Shown: positions 45,940-54,620, numbered from the stretch's first letter. The stretch is DNA of 64,000 nucleotides from Superficieibacter sp. HKU1 (GCF_029319185.1 NZ_CP119754.1:3782001-3846000); one strand, 5' to 3'. The notes: a model not told the origin generated them from the sequence alone. A program made the numbers and translations.

Positions 45940-45963
45940 TTACTGTTGTCCTACAGCGAGCAT
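45940..45963 (-). CDS. Candidate 7-residue uORF in the speC leader
   Basis: MLAVGQQ is preceded by GTGAGGTCAACGC, a good ribosome-binding site at seven bases. That site overlaps the stop codon of the longer uORF upstream, which suggests coupled translation. It ends about 75 bases before the leader hairpin. Confidence 0.4.
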   Translation of the reverse strand: MLAVGQQ

Positions 45964-45972
45964 GCGTTGACC

Positions 45973-46068
45973 TCACCGCATGGTGAGCAGGCGAACGGAT
46001 GGAATGGCACGGGGAAGCGCTCGCGTCGGCGCGCGATGACTCAGGCGAGGTAGCGACAGTAGTGTCAT
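45973..46068 (-). CDS. Candidate 31-residue arginine-rich uORF in the speC leader
   Basis: The ORF starts MTLLSLPRLSHRAPTRALPR and contains six arginines and five prolines in 31 residues; it ends LLTMR. It lies upstream of speC in the same direction. The arginine-rich leader of speF is known to sense ornithine by ribosome stalling, so the composition is suggestive. Start-site support is weak (GGGGC, 11 bases). Confidence 0.4.
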   Translation of the reverse strand: MTLLSLPRLSHRAPTRALPRAIPSVRLLTMR

Positions 46069-46315
46069 CTCAGGCAGCCCCGTAAGCAGATGGAGAAAAT
46101 TCGCGCAATCATGGCACCTTTCCCCGGCAGGTGCAACACTCCGTCGGGCTTAAAAATGCATCGTATTACAATAATTCTTTTAACCGTCTGGCTAACATAT
46201 TACCCTCTGAGCTATCGATTTTATTATTCGCGCCAGTCGGAGACGACAATATATGCCTCCGCCAGACTATGCATACTCATCGCATAGTTAAGCGATACTC
46301 TTGTGAGGATACAGT

Positions 46316-47035
46316 GTGCTAATCGGACCATTTATTAATGCCAGCGCCGTACTGGTCGGCGGCGCGCTGGGCGCGCTTCTCAGCCATCGCCTGCCGGAAC
46401 GCGTCCGCGTTTCCATGCCTCCAGCTTTCGGGCTGTGCTCGCTGGGTATTGGGATTTTACTGACGATAAAATGCGTTAACCTGCCAGTTATGGTGCTGGC
46501 GACGCTGGTCGGCACGCTAATTGGCGAGATCTGCTACGTGGAGAAAGGGATCAGCAGTGCGATTAACGGCCTGCGGAAAATAGCGCAGAAGAAAAAGCCC
46601 GAGCTACAGGCCAGCGGTGCCCATGAGACGTTTGTAAACAGCCTCGTGGCGCTCATCATTCTGTTTTGCGCCAGCGGTACCGGCATCTTCGGCGCGATGC
46701 ATGAAGGAATGACGGGCGATGCCAGTATCCTGATCGCTAAATCCTTCCTCGATTTCTTTACCGCATTGATTTTTGCTACTTCGCTGGGCATCGCCGTATC
46801 GGCTATCTCCGTTCCCATGCTGGCCATCCAGCTTTTGCTTGCCAGCTGCGCCACGCTCATTTTGCCGCTCACTACGCCCGCGATGATGGGCGACTTTTCT
46901 GCCGTGGGCGGCGTGCTGCTGCTGGCTACCGGCCTGCGCATCTGCGGTATTAAGATGTTTGCTGTTGCTAATATGCTCCCGGCGCTGGTTATCGCTATGC
47001 CGCTCTCTGCGCTTTGGACAACATTATTCACCTGA
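46316..47035 (+). CDS. yqgA: DUF554 membrane protein YqgA
   Basis: This 239-residue protein has about seven membrane helices and the DUF554 start LIGPFINASAVLVGGALGAL. It starts with GTG at 46316, with TGAGG six bases upstream. Position between speC and tRNA-Phe is as in E. coli. Function unknown. Confidence 0.9.
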   Translation: MLIGPFINASAVLVGGALGALLSHRLPERVRVSMPPAFGLCSLGIGILLTIKCVNLPVMVLATLVGTLIGEICYVEKGISSAINGLRKIAQKKKPELQASGAHETFVNSLVALIILFCASGTGIFGAMHEGMTGDASILIAKSFLDFFTALIFATSLGIAVSAISVPMLAIQLLLASCATLILPLTTPAMMGDFSAVGGVLLLATGLRICGIKMFAVANMLPALVIAMPLSALWTTLFT

Positions 47036-47140
47036 AAGCGGCTGCATTCTCGCCAATGTGCTGGCATAATGTGCAGTTCGCAGCGAATTTGATAATTTTC
47101 ATTGACGCCGCCAGGGGATTACGGTTTAATGCGCCCCGTT

Positions 47141-47216
47141 GCCCGGATAGCTCAGTCGGTAGAGCAGGGGATTGAAAATCCCCGTGTCGGTGGTTCGATT
47201 CCGCCTCCGGGCACCA
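47141..47216 (+). tRNA. pheV: tRNA-Phe (GAA)
   Basis: The 76-base sequence has the acceptor pair GCCCGGA/TCCGGGC, D-arm GCTC..GAGC, anticodon stem GGGGA/TCCCC with loop TTGAAAA (anticodon GAA), T-arm GGTGG TTCGATT CCGCC and an encoded CCA. In E. coli pheV lies here and is a common integration site. The integrase gene immediately downstream shows that it is used here too; the tRNA 3' half is intact and probably forms part of attL. Confidence 0.97.
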
Positions 47217-47330
47217 CTATTCGAAGCACGCTGGTCAGAGGTGAGAAAACTGACGGGCGTTTAACGGGAGTGGTACTTGTTGATGTTGATCCTCACATCA
47301 GCATACATCAAGAAGTTACCCTCTCGATTA

Positions 47331-47360
47331 GGGAGCCTGCTGACACAGGCTCCCTTTTCT
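47331..47360 (+). terminator. Terminator downstream of tRNA-Phe
   Basis: GGGAGCCTG-CTGACA-CAGGCTCCC followed by TTTTCT is a perfect 9-bp stem. It lies inside the island DNA 114 bases after the tRNA, so it would now end the tRNA transcript. Confidence 0.85.
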
Positions 47361-47397
47361 CGATCACTGTGAATAATTACAATGACGTGACTGAATG

Positions 47398-48399
47398 TCA
47401 ACCATTGTAAAACATCTCTTCAGCCTTATCGGTGTAAAGTGCCATTTCCTTTTCCAGCGCCTGGCTCACAATATCCATACTGATATCAACATATTCCATT
47501 GTTGTACTCACGTTGCGGTGCCCCAGCAATCCCTTAACCAGCTGCAGGTTTCGTTCAGGCGAGCTCATCAGTGTCGTGGCAAGGGTGTGCCTGAACCGGT
47601 GGGGAGAAACATCAAATCCGCACTCTTTTGACAGTCTACGAAAAAAAGAGCGTAACGGTTGCAGCGATGGTTTTTCCGAAAGAGACGCCCTTTCTGCAGG
47701 CGAAGAGACAAACCGCTCATAGTGAAAAAGCGCATCATTATTGCCGGCACCGCAGTCCCTTGCACGCTGAAGCAATGCTTCCAGTCTCGGTCGTAAATGA
47801 CTGACAACGGGAACCCGCCATTCCCGGTACGTTTTACTGCCTTCCGCTCTTAATTCAATCCACCCATCGTCAAGAGACACATCTTTTAGACGTATATGGA
47901 GCAGTTGATTTTGCCGCATACCAGTGTAACGCAAGGTGTCCAGGACAGTCAGCCAGTACCATACTGGCCTCAGAGCGCATTTAGATTCGGTTCTGGGCTC
48001 AGAAGCAAATTGCTGCATAGTTAGCCAGATTTTTGTCATCTGGTTTTTTGTTAGCGTTTTTTTACGCTTCTTGTCCTGTTTGACCGATACGCCATTGAAG
48101 GGATTTTTACTTAAGTTCGTCAGTTGAGAAGTGATGGCAAAATTATACAGGGCACGCATATGGCTGACCTTATTGTTCCAGGTATGTGCAGAAAGGCACT
48201 GCTTCTTGAGCACATGCCTTCGCCACTCAAGCACATCGCGACTGGTTATGCCGTAAGGCGGACAGGCTTCCCCGATATGCTTCCTGAAACCACGAACAAC
48301 CTTCTTATAACTCCACTCGGTATCTTCGCGCAGCGATTTACAGAAAAAGTACTCATCCATAAGTTCCTGCCAGAGCCAGTCAGCACTATTTTCGTTCAT
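47398..48399 (-). CDS. int: Tyrosine recombinase / island integrase
   Basis: This 333-residue tyrosine recombinase has an N-terminal SAM-like DNA-binding domain (about 1-105) and a C-terminal catalytic domain with Arg in RYTGMRQNQLLHI, HxxR in SPHRFRHTLATTLM, His in LLGHRNVSTT and the nucleophile Tyr in MEYVDIS. It is nearest to the tRNA and presumably integrates the island there. Its 3' end faces the tRNA, unlike P4-type islands whose integrase starts beside the tRNA. ATG 48399 has AGAGG nine bases upstream; ATG 48408 is the alternative. Confidence 0.9.
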   Translation of the reverse strand: MNENSADWLWQELMDEYFFCKSLREDTEWSYKKVVRGFRKHIGEACPPYGITSRDVLEWRRHVLKKQCLSAHTWNNKVSHMRALYNFAITSQLTNLSKNPFNGVSVKQDKKRKKTLTKNQMTKIWLTMQQFASEPRTESKCALRPVWYWLTVLDTLRYTGMRQNQLLHIRLKDVSLDDGWIELRAEGSKTYREWRVPVVSHLRPRLEALLQRARDCGAGNNDALFHYERFVSSPAERASLSEKPSLQPLRSFFRRLSKECGFDVSPHRFRHTLATTLMSSPERNLQLVKGLLGHRNVSTTMEYVDISMDIVSQALEKEMALYTDKAEEMFYNG

Positions 48400-48456
48400 T
48401 TTTTCCATTCCTCTCTTAGTAACAGTAACGCACCAGATGTCAGACCGACGTTGTGG

Positions 48457-50100
48457 TCAGGGGAACAAAATGAACTGACTGTCCTGAGGGATGGTCTTTC
48501 TGTATACCCGCCTGCTTTTCACCAGGTAGCCTTTTACCCGTTTGAACCTCCCGGACTTGTCGGGTGTATCGTAAAGCTGAGCAAAATAAAATCTCCTGTT
48601 ATCACGACGCTTATGCAGGTTAAGTCGCTCAAAAGAAGCCTGAATGCTTTCCCGTTGAATAGTCGAACCAGTGGCCTTAAGGTAGTCGAAAAAGATACCG
48701 GGGACGGGTAAAAAGACATAGCCGGCAATAACATGGATTTTGTCTGCTTTACCATTAAAACTAATATCTCCCCGATTGAGTCCCTCCCGGAGCCAGTCAA
48801 AAAACTGTTCTCCTTCCGCTACGTCAGTACCGGAGACTGCTACGGGTACGGAATCTGATCTTTCATCACATTTGTTAACAATTGCAACCTGAGAATAGTC
48901 CGAGTTTCCTTTTGCAGACGGTTCCTTTTCATTTGCGGGGTCTTCTATCTTTTCAAGGGGTTCTGACGATTGCTGTTCCTCTGCAATCACAACGGACACG
49001 CCTGCCTGTACCTCACCTTCATTTTCTGAAGCTTTAGCATCTCCTGACATGTCGAAAAGAGAAAGGAGAGCATCAGCATCATCTTCAGAGGGCAGAGAGT
49101 CAGAGCCAGTACTTTTTTCGATTTCGCTTAAAACACTTTCTGCTTCGTTTTCTTCACGGCTTTTAACTGGTGAATCACTAAGCTGAGTGGGGTTATCAAT
49201 ACCTGTGGCAAGTGTAAAGATCTCAGGGGAAGATGGATCAGTTGCCCCGCTCAGAGCTGTTTGTTCAGATAACATATCTGTAGGTAAAACCGTAGCGCCC
49301 CCCTCATTTGAAAGGGCTGTATTTACTGGAATTTCACCTGCATAAGAACCTAAAATTTCCGCAGGTTTCCTCTCCATCAGAGGAGACTCTGTTTTCTCAG
49401 CTGCTTGTTTCATCAGGCTTCGGATCAACGGCATTGCCGGATGCTGGTTCCATAAGGCCCCGGCAAGATTGCCCAGAGCTTCGGGATTTTCTGCCAGCCA
49501 GCCTGTCGCTTCCGCTGGCATAAGTTGTCCGGCTGCCAGCGCTGCAAAAGCTGAGGAGTTGTCAGCTTCCCGGAAGCGAAATCGATAAGGCGAGTCCGGA
49601 ACGGTTATTCCCGGAAGCCAGCTTTTACCATCAAGCAGCTCCCCCTCCAGAGACGCCAGGAGCGGCAAATGCCAGAACAGTGCAGACCAGAAAATGACCG
49701 TATTCCACATCACGTTTTGCTCTGCCTGCTCTTCTGGCGCAGCTCCGGGTGGAAACATGTATCCTTTGGCCAGTCTGACCGCACAGGTTGTGAACTGCAG
49801 CGTAAGGTCCCCGAAGCCGTCTGACTGCGACCACCTTCCCTGCTGTGTTGCCGGCACATTCTGTACCCTGGCCAGTAAGCCATGCAGTGGCGTTATATAA
49901 AACCGGTGATAAACATCCGCCGGAAGTGAGCTGTTTTCCCATATTTGTTGCAGGCAGGTTTTTCTCAACGGGCTACAGCACAGCGTATCGACCGTACGCG
50001 GAGCGTGGTAGCCGGCAGGTGTGAAAGCGGATACATGACGTGCTGGTTCCGGTTCACCTTTTGAAAACAGAAACCTCAGAGTCCTGATTCTGTCGCGCAT
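48457..50100 (-). CDS. TraI_2-domain protein (MobH relaxase homologue, degenerate core)
   Basis: This 547-residue protein has an N-terminal TraI_2-like region (RFYITPLHGLLARVQ, then AKGYMFPPGAAPEEQ), a long acidic, Ser/Glu-rich linker (about 230-400) and a C-terminal TraI_2_C-like region starting near residue 430 (FFDWLREGLNRGDISFNGKA). MobH relaxases carry a GGLLxHxL histidine and an HD pair in the N-terminal part; here those positions read GFGDLTLQF and WHLP. It may be structural or regulatory, not a nickase. The start at ATG 50100 has CAGGAG six bases upstream. It follows the helicase by 66 bases. Confidence 0.7.
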   Translation of the reverse strand: MRDRIRTLRFLFSKGEPEPARHVSAFTPAGYHAPRTVDTLCCSPLRKTCLQQIWENSSLPADVYHRFYITPLHGLLARVQNVPATQQGRWSQSDGFGDLTLQFTTCAVRLAKGYMFPPGAAPEEQAEQNVMWNTVIFWSALFWHLPLLASLEGELLDGKSWLPGITVPDSPYRFRFREADNSSAFAALAAGQLMPAEATGWLAENPEALGNLAGALWNQHPAMPLIRSLMKQAAEKTESPLMERKPAEILGSYAGEIPVNTALSNEGGATVLPTDMLSEQTALSGATDPSSPEIFTLATGIDNPTQLSDSPVKSREENEAESVLSEIEKSTGSDSLPSEDDADALLSLFDMSGDAKASENEGEVQAGVSVVIAEEQQSSEPLEKIEDPANEKEPSAKGNSDYSQVAIVNKCDERSDSVPVAVSGTDVAEGEQFFDWLREGLNRGDISFNGKADKIHVIAGYVFLPVPGIFFDYLKATGSTIQRESIQASFERLNLHKRRDNRRFYFAQLYDTPDKSGRFKRVKGYLVKSRRVYRKTIPQDSQFILFP

Positions 50101-50166
50101 GATTTTCTCCTGGTATAGGGCTGCCCAGTGTTGTGACACTCCCCGCGCTTCACCATAAAAAACCAG

Positions 50167-51675
50167 TTACTCATTCTCAGAAGTTTTTCCCGTTTCTTCG
50201 TGGCTGTCGGCACTCTCTCCATTTCCGGACGGTACGGTTTCGTACGTCGTCTCGCGGTTTTTCCCGCCTTCATCGCTCAGCCAGCGCATCAACTCGTTAA
50301 GCACGAGCGTTCTTCTGGCCCGGGTGACAGCCACGTACAGCAGGTTGGTCTCATCCTGCCGCTCATCCTGCGAAAGAAGCGGGTCGGTAATGTCGGTAAA
50401 ATCCTCACTCAGCATCACCACCGGCCATTCGAGCCCCTTGCTGCGGTGTGCGGTTGAAACCGTGACCTGAGCCTCTTTTTCATGAGTGACGACCTGACGG
50501 CGCATAATGGCCAGCTTTTGAGGGAGCGGGAAAAAGTCATCGAGCAGGCGAATAGCCTGGTTCATCTCCACGTCCTGCGTGGCTTTGGCTATCGAGCAGT
50601 ACTCGTCAAAATCCCGGTAGTCCCGGCTGAAGCGCGGGGACTGCATCTTTTCAGGCATATCGGCGGAGAACCAGTACAGATCCTCAAGCTCTTCGGTCTT
50701 GTAGCCTTCAATCCCGCCGACCCAGAAGACCTTTTTCTCCATGAGACTTGCCGTTAAAGCACTCCCAATCACACCGGATACCGTCCGGCTCAGTACAGCA
50801 ATGTGCTCAGTTCCCTCCGGAATTCGGGTCACCACACTGTCTTCCCCCCCGTTGCCTGTTACCTGTTTATCTTCACCGGCACGGTCCAGCAGGATGTTGG
50901 CCATACGCGCGACCTCAGGGCCAAAACGAAAACTCGCCGTCAGCCACAATTTGTCTGCCTGCGCCAGCTGAGGGGCATTGAGCGCGTTATCCGCCCCGCG
51001 AAAGCGGTAAATCTGCTGGTAGCGGTCGCCGACCAGGATGACCCGGCAGGGCTGATTCAGTACAAACGCACTGGTCACCGGGTTAGCGTCCTGCGCCTCA
51101 TCGAAAAGGATGGTATCCCAGCGTGTTGATAAATCAGGATGTGAAAGCTGGAAAAGTTTAAGGTAGGTGTCGTGCGTGACGGGAAAGGTTGAATCAGTAC
51201 GGCTCATTTCATACCAGAGGATTTGGATTGCCCCCAGAATTTTACCGGCATCGAGACCGTGGCGATCATCCTCAGACGGCAGATGTATCAGCCCCGGCTC
51301 AGTATCTGCACTGCAGAGGAACATGTTCAGCCCGCTTAGCGCCAGCCGCGCCAGCGGCCAGTGGCGGGTATTGAGCTTGCGGGCCACATCCGTAATGCGC
51401 AGACTGGCTGTCAGCCGGTCACGGAAATGCCTGCCGAAACGGGCCCATGCCAGCTGATGCGACGTTTTACACTCTACGTTATAGGGGAATTTGCGTTCAG
51501 CCTCATCCCGCACAGCGCGATTATAGGCAAGGTAAAGCATCTTACTTTCCGGGTTGGCTTCAGCGTAGTTCACTAACGTGGAGGTTTTGCCTGTGCCTGC
51601 AAACGCATTTACCACAAGATGATTACCCTTCCATTCGATGATGGCGTTTTGTTCGGCTGTTGTTTTCCAGGTCAC
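50167..51675 (-). CDS. UvrD/Rep-like DNA helicase
   Basis: This 502-residue superfamily 1 helicase has Walker A (VNAFAGTGKTSTLVN, 22-36), motif II FDEAQDANPV, GDRYQQIYRFRGA (motif III), STAHRSKGLEWPVV (motif V) and TNLLYVAVTRARRTL (motif VI). It is shorter than UvrD (720) and lacks most of the accessory domains. It starts with GTG at 51675 with GGGAG six bases upstream; a TTCCCGC segment in the leader could pair with that site. Probable role: DNA processing of the island. Confidence 0.87.
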   Translation of the reverse strand: MTWKTTAEQNAIIEWKGNHLVVNAFAGTGKTSTLVNYAEANPESKMLYLAYNRAVRDEAERKFPYNVECKTSHQLAWARFGRHFRDRLTASLRITDVARKLNTRHWPLARLALSGLNMFLCSADTEPGLIHLPSEDDRHGLDAGKILGAIQILWYEMSRTDSTFPVTHDTYLKLFQLSHPDLSTRWDTILFDEAQDANPVTSAFVLNQPCRVILVGDRYQQIYRFRGADNALNAPQLAQADKLWLTASFRFGPEVARMANILLDRAGEDKQVTGNGGEDSVVTRIPEGTEHIAVLSRTVSGVIGSALTASLMEKKVFWVGGIEGYKTEELEDLYWFSADMPEKMQSPRFSRDYRDFDEYCSIAKATQDVEMNQAIRLLDDFFPLPQKLAIMRRQVVTHEKEAQVTVSTAHRSKGLEWPVVMLSEDFTDITDPLLSQDERQDETNLLYVAVTRARRTLVLNELMRWLSDEGGKNRETTYETVPSGNGESADSHEETGKTSENE

Positions 51676-51768
51676 TGTGTTCTCCCGCAGCAGCAGATGT
51701 GAAAAAAAACAGCCTGACAGCGGGAAGAGTTCACTACGATAAAAAACCAGATACCGTGCTTCAGAAAT

Positions 51769-51792
51769 AAAAAACGCTCCCGGGCGGGAGCG
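51769..51792 (-). terminator. Terminator after the methylase-like gene
   Basis: CGCTCCC-GCC-GGGAGCG followed by six T on the minus strand, just after the methylase stop. Confidence 0.85.
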
Positions 51793-51803
51793 TGTGGATG
51801 TGA

Positions 51804-52487
51804 TTATGCCGCCTGCAAGTACCGTGGATCCAGACGAACAGGCCAGCCGCCGAGATAGTGCCCGGGGGTATAGAGTATCCGGCGTCGTTCATTCGCCAGG
51901 GTATTACCTACCACCACTTCGCCGGCAATCCCGCACAGGGACAGCTGTATGTAAGCCATTCCGGCCGCAAGCGGATCGATATCTGTCGCGGATACCCACA
52001 GATACCGGTGCGGTGGCCACCCCGCCTTTTGCAGAACATCAGCAAATGCCAGCACCATGCAGCCGGCACCGCACGCAGGTTCACTCAGGGTGATGAAGGG
52101 TTTGTCACGGAACAACGCTTCAGTGTCGCCCAGCTGCATGGCCGCCATCATTCTGGCCACGTCCCAGGGCGTGAAAAACTGCCCCCTGTATTTGTCACCC
52201 AGCTCCAGCTGCATAAAGACGCGGCCAAGGAAGTCCCCGGGCGCTTCACCCAGCCCGTTAACAACGTGGGCCAGCAGCTGCGCCATGCGCGTGACGTCCT
52301 CCTTTTCGTATCCACCGACTATACGCAGATACTTTTGCTCCTGCGCTTCACTGAAGTGAAGCCGGTTTTCCAGCGCGATGACGCTGCAGCTGATGAAGTC
52401 TTCAAACACTTTAAACCGGTGATGATACCGGGCCGTCTGACTGAACAACTTAACAAAGGCTTTTTCGTGGTTAATCATGCCAGGCAT
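51804..52487 (-). CDS. N6-adenine methylase-like protein lacking NPPY
   Basis: This 227-residue protein has the type I HsdM-like segment GQFFTPWDVARMM and a SAM-binding motif SEPACGAGCMVLAFAD (135-150) with acidic motif ATDIDPLAA. The catalytic (N/D)PP(Y/F) motif that should follow is not seen before the C-terminus. It may bind SAM without methylating, or represent a plasmid family with a diverged motif. The start at 52487 has GGAG seven bases upstream. Leader 8 precedes it. Confidence 0.72.
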   Translation of the reverse strand: MPGMINHEKAFVKLFSQTARYHHRFKVFEDFISCSVIALENRLHFSEAQEQKYLRIVGGYEKEDVTRMAQLLAHVVNGLGEAPGDFLGRVFMQLELGDKYRGQFFTPWDVARMMAAMQLGDTEALFRDKPFITLSEPACGAGCMVLAFADVLQKAGWPPHRYLWVSATDIDPLAAGMAYIQLSLCGIAGEVVVGNTLANERRRILYTPGHYLGGWPVRLDPRYLQAA

Positions 52488-52548
52488 GCGTCTTCTCCAT
52501 AAAAAAAGGGAACACGCACCCTGACCAGGGGACGTGTCCCCTGAGGGT
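52488..52548 (-). promoter_or_regulatory. Interleaved a-b-a'-b' leader (element 8)
   Basis: Reading the minus strand: a ACCCTCAGGGG, b GGGGACACG, a' CCCCTGGTCAGGGT, b' CGTGTTCCC, then seven T and the Shine-Dalgarno GGAGAAGACGC before ATG. b' pairs with b over nine positions (one G-U). It also pairs partly with the Shine-Dalgarno region (GCGT/ACGC plus TTC/GAA). Elements 1-8 share this layout. Confidence 0.7.
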
Positions 52549-52573
52549 AAAAAGCCACGGCATTGCCGTGGCT
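52549..52573 (-). terminator. Terminator after the DUF1281 gene
   Basis: AGCCACGGC-AAT-GCCGTGGCT followed by TTTTT on the minus strand. It separates the DUF1281 gene from the methylase leader. Confidence 0.82.
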
Positions 52574-52595
52574 GGGTTAACGGAGGAACAGGCTT

Positions 52596-53528
52596 TTACC
52601 CCCGGACCTCACGATAAGATGCTGCTTCCTGAGTCGATAACGCCGGCTCATCGCTGACGAGATAAAGCACCTGACCGGGCTGAGACGCGCCGGCCGCACC
52701 TTTGTGTCCGTCGACATGTTCGCCGCCGTCATAGCAGTCGTAACCGCTGAGCCCGCTCACGGGCTCGCTGTAGCTGTGACGCACCTCGCAGTCAAATACC
52801 GCAGAAATTTCCCCGACAACCTCACCTGACGGCGGAAGCCAGGGCGTATCCATCTGCAGCGTAAGACTGTTTGGCGAATGCCGCTGCCAGTTGACATTGT
52901 GCCCGGCAGGCCACTCCATGCCGTACTGCCGGCAGTAGAGGCTGGTTGTGGTCGATACGCCTGACATCAGCCCTCCGGAACCGTTCAGCTCTGCTGCCAG
53001 CCGCGTAGGTATGACGGCCAGCATATCGCAGGGCTGGGAGCGTTCAGGATACTGGCTGAGCCGCTCCCAGGCAGTTGCGGCATCAGACTCATCGCCGGCG
53101 CTGACCAGACCAAACCAGTCGGTGTATTGCCTGGCAATCAGCTCCGCCATAACCTCACGTGCCGGGTCGGGAATATTCTCCCATTTCAGCGCGCCCAGAC
53201 CTGACTGGTGATACAGCCGGTCAATGGCCCGGATGGTTTCCGCATCGAGGATGGCATCCTTCAGCAGGAGCGCCAGCCAGCTTTCAAACGCCTGATTGGC
53301 CGCAGTGGAAAGCCCTGTGCCTGCACGGACCAGCCCCTGACAGGGCGGATACGACGTTGTGCGCACCGGCTTGAGTATCCCCGCCGCGCCAGCCAGAAAA
53401 AGCTGTATGCTCTGCTGCACTGCGTGGCGGTGACGCGGTACGTCAGTTCCGTTTATCCACTGCAGCATGACATCAATGCAGACGGATTTACCGGTGATTT
53501 CCAGGCGGTTATGACACCATTCGGACAT
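52596..53528 (-). CDS. DUF1281-family plasmid/ICE protein
   Basis: This 310-residue protein starts MSEWCHNRLEITGKSVCIDV, the recognisable N-terminus of DUF1281 proteins found on conjugative plasmids and ICEs; the middle contains ALKWENIPDPAREVMAEL and the C-terminus a YSEPVSGLSGYDCYDGG segment. Function unknown. The start at ATG 53528 has GAGGAG eight bases upstream; an earlier in-frame ATG lies inside the leader and is not used. Confidence 0.75.
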   Translation of the reverse strand: MSEWCHNRLEITGKSVCIDVMLQWINGTDVPRHRHAVQQSIQLFLAGAAGILKPVRTTSYPPCQGLVRAGTGLSTAANQAFESWLALLLKDAILDAETIRAIDRLYHQSGLGALKWENIPDPAREVMAELIARQYTDWFGLVSAGDESDAATAWERLSQYPERSQPCDMLAVIPTRLAAELNGSGGLMSGVSTTTSLYCRQYGMEWPAGHNVNWQRHSPNSLTLQMDTPWLPPSGEVVGEISAVFDCEVRHSYSEPVSGLSGYDCYDGGEHVDGHKGAAGASQPGQVLYLVSDEPALSTQEAASYREVRG

Positions 53529-53592
53529 AGTGAATACTCCTCTTTCATAAAAAAAAGAGGACACAGCCCCGTGAGGAGCGGTGTCCTCACGG
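53529..53592 (-). promoter_or_regulatory. Interleaved a-b-a'-b' leader (element 7)
   Basis: Minus strand: a CCCGTGAGG, b GAGGACACC (overlapping a by four), a' CCTCACGGG, b' GTGTCCTC, eight T, then AAAGAGGAG and ATG. a/a' pair over 9 bp, b/b' over 8 bp. b' with its first T residues (CCTCTTT) can pair with AAAGAGG of the ribosome-binding site over 7 bp. Confidence 0.75.
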
Positions 53593-53633
53593 GAGGGCGA
53601 CAGTTACGGAATAACCGCCACCGGATAAGTTAA

Positions 53634-54620
53634 TTACGCCGCCACAGCCTGACTTTCAGGCAGTGCCAGTAGATATTCCGACGCTTCCCGGGCATGCCGG
53701 CAGGCGCGGAACAGGGCCTTTTTGTCAGATTTCAGCACCTTCAGCCAGTGGTCCACATAGCTGTCGTGCTGAACCTCACCGAATACCCCGAGTTGGGCAC
53801 ACAAAAACGCACTGCCCATTTCGGCGATGAGCTCCTCAAAGGCATACACCGGGTCCCCGAACTTGCGGGATGAGGAGGTTATCCCCTCCCGGTTAAGTCG
53901 CTTCGCATGACCGGTACTGTGTACCAGTTCATGCAGCAGCGTGGACCAGCAGTCCGCCTCCGTAAAAAACTGCTCAGCCACCGGCATCACAATTTCATCC
54001 GTCAGCGGACGGTAATAAGCCCGGTTCTGAGGCAGCATCCGGTGTTTAACCCCTGTGGCGTTAAACATCCGGATCACCCTGTTCATCACGTCCGGGCTGA
54101 GTATGCCGTCCTCATCCACCGTCGGCGGTTGCTCAGGTGAAGCCGCAACCTCTGCCGGCAACCCCTCACACTGCTCAGCGTTGAACAGCTGCAGGGGTTT
54201 AAGCATCGGCACGGTTTCCATCAGCGGTTTACCGTCACTGTCATAAAGGCGGTTGCCTTCGCGATCCTCCGCCTGCTTCGTCCAGTCCTTATAAACCACC
54301 GCCAGGGTGGCTTTCTCACCCTTACGCACCTGCCCGCCAGCCTGCTGCGCCTGCCGGTAAGTCATCCAGCGGTTATTGCGAAAACCCTGCTCTTCCGCTG
54401 ACATCCAGAGAAGCAGGACATTCACGCCGCTGTAGTGACGTCCGGTTGTGGCATTTAGGGGCAGACCGGCCAGACCGATGCCGGCAGCCGCGCGCCACGG
54501 CTTACGCCAGGGCGCGACGCCGTTTTCCAGAGCGACAACAATGCGGTCGGTGATCTGACGATAAAGGTCAGTATGTTTTGCCGGACGGCGGGCCGCCTTG
54601 TGTGAAGTCGTTTTTTTCAT
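53634..54620 (-). CDS. ardC: ArdC-type antirestriction / ssDNA-binding protein
   Basis: This 328-residue protein has the N-terminal ArdC ssDNA-binding domain (DLYRQITDRIVVALENG, PWRKPW, NRWMTYRQAQQAGGQVRKG, about 19-125) and a C-terminal zincin-like domain with HELVH at 230-234 and a downstream EELIAEMGSAFL glutamate. ArdC proteins protect incoming DNA from restriction during conjugation. Leader 6 precedes it. Confidence 0.88.
   Translation of the reverse strand: MKKTTSHKAARRPAKHTDLYRQITDRIVVALENGVAPWRKPWRAAAGIGLAGLPLNATTGRHYSGVNVLLLWMSAEEQGFRNNRWMTYRQAQQAGGQVRKGEKATLAVVYKDWTKQAEDREGNRLYDSDGKPLMETVPMLKPLQLFNAEQCEGLPAEVAASPEQPPTVDEDGILSPDVMNRVIRMFNATGVKHRMLPQNRAYYRPLTDEIVMPVAEQFFTEADCWSTLLHELVHSTGHAKRLNREGITSSSRKFGDPVYAFEELIAEMGSAFLCAQLGVFGEVQHDSYVDHWLKVLKSDKKALFRACRHAREASEYLLALPESQAVAA

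Noticed and set aside
50101..50273. 65-codon ORF upstream of the TraI_2 gene
   Set aside because: It overlaps the helicase 3' end in another frame and lacks a ribosome-binding site.
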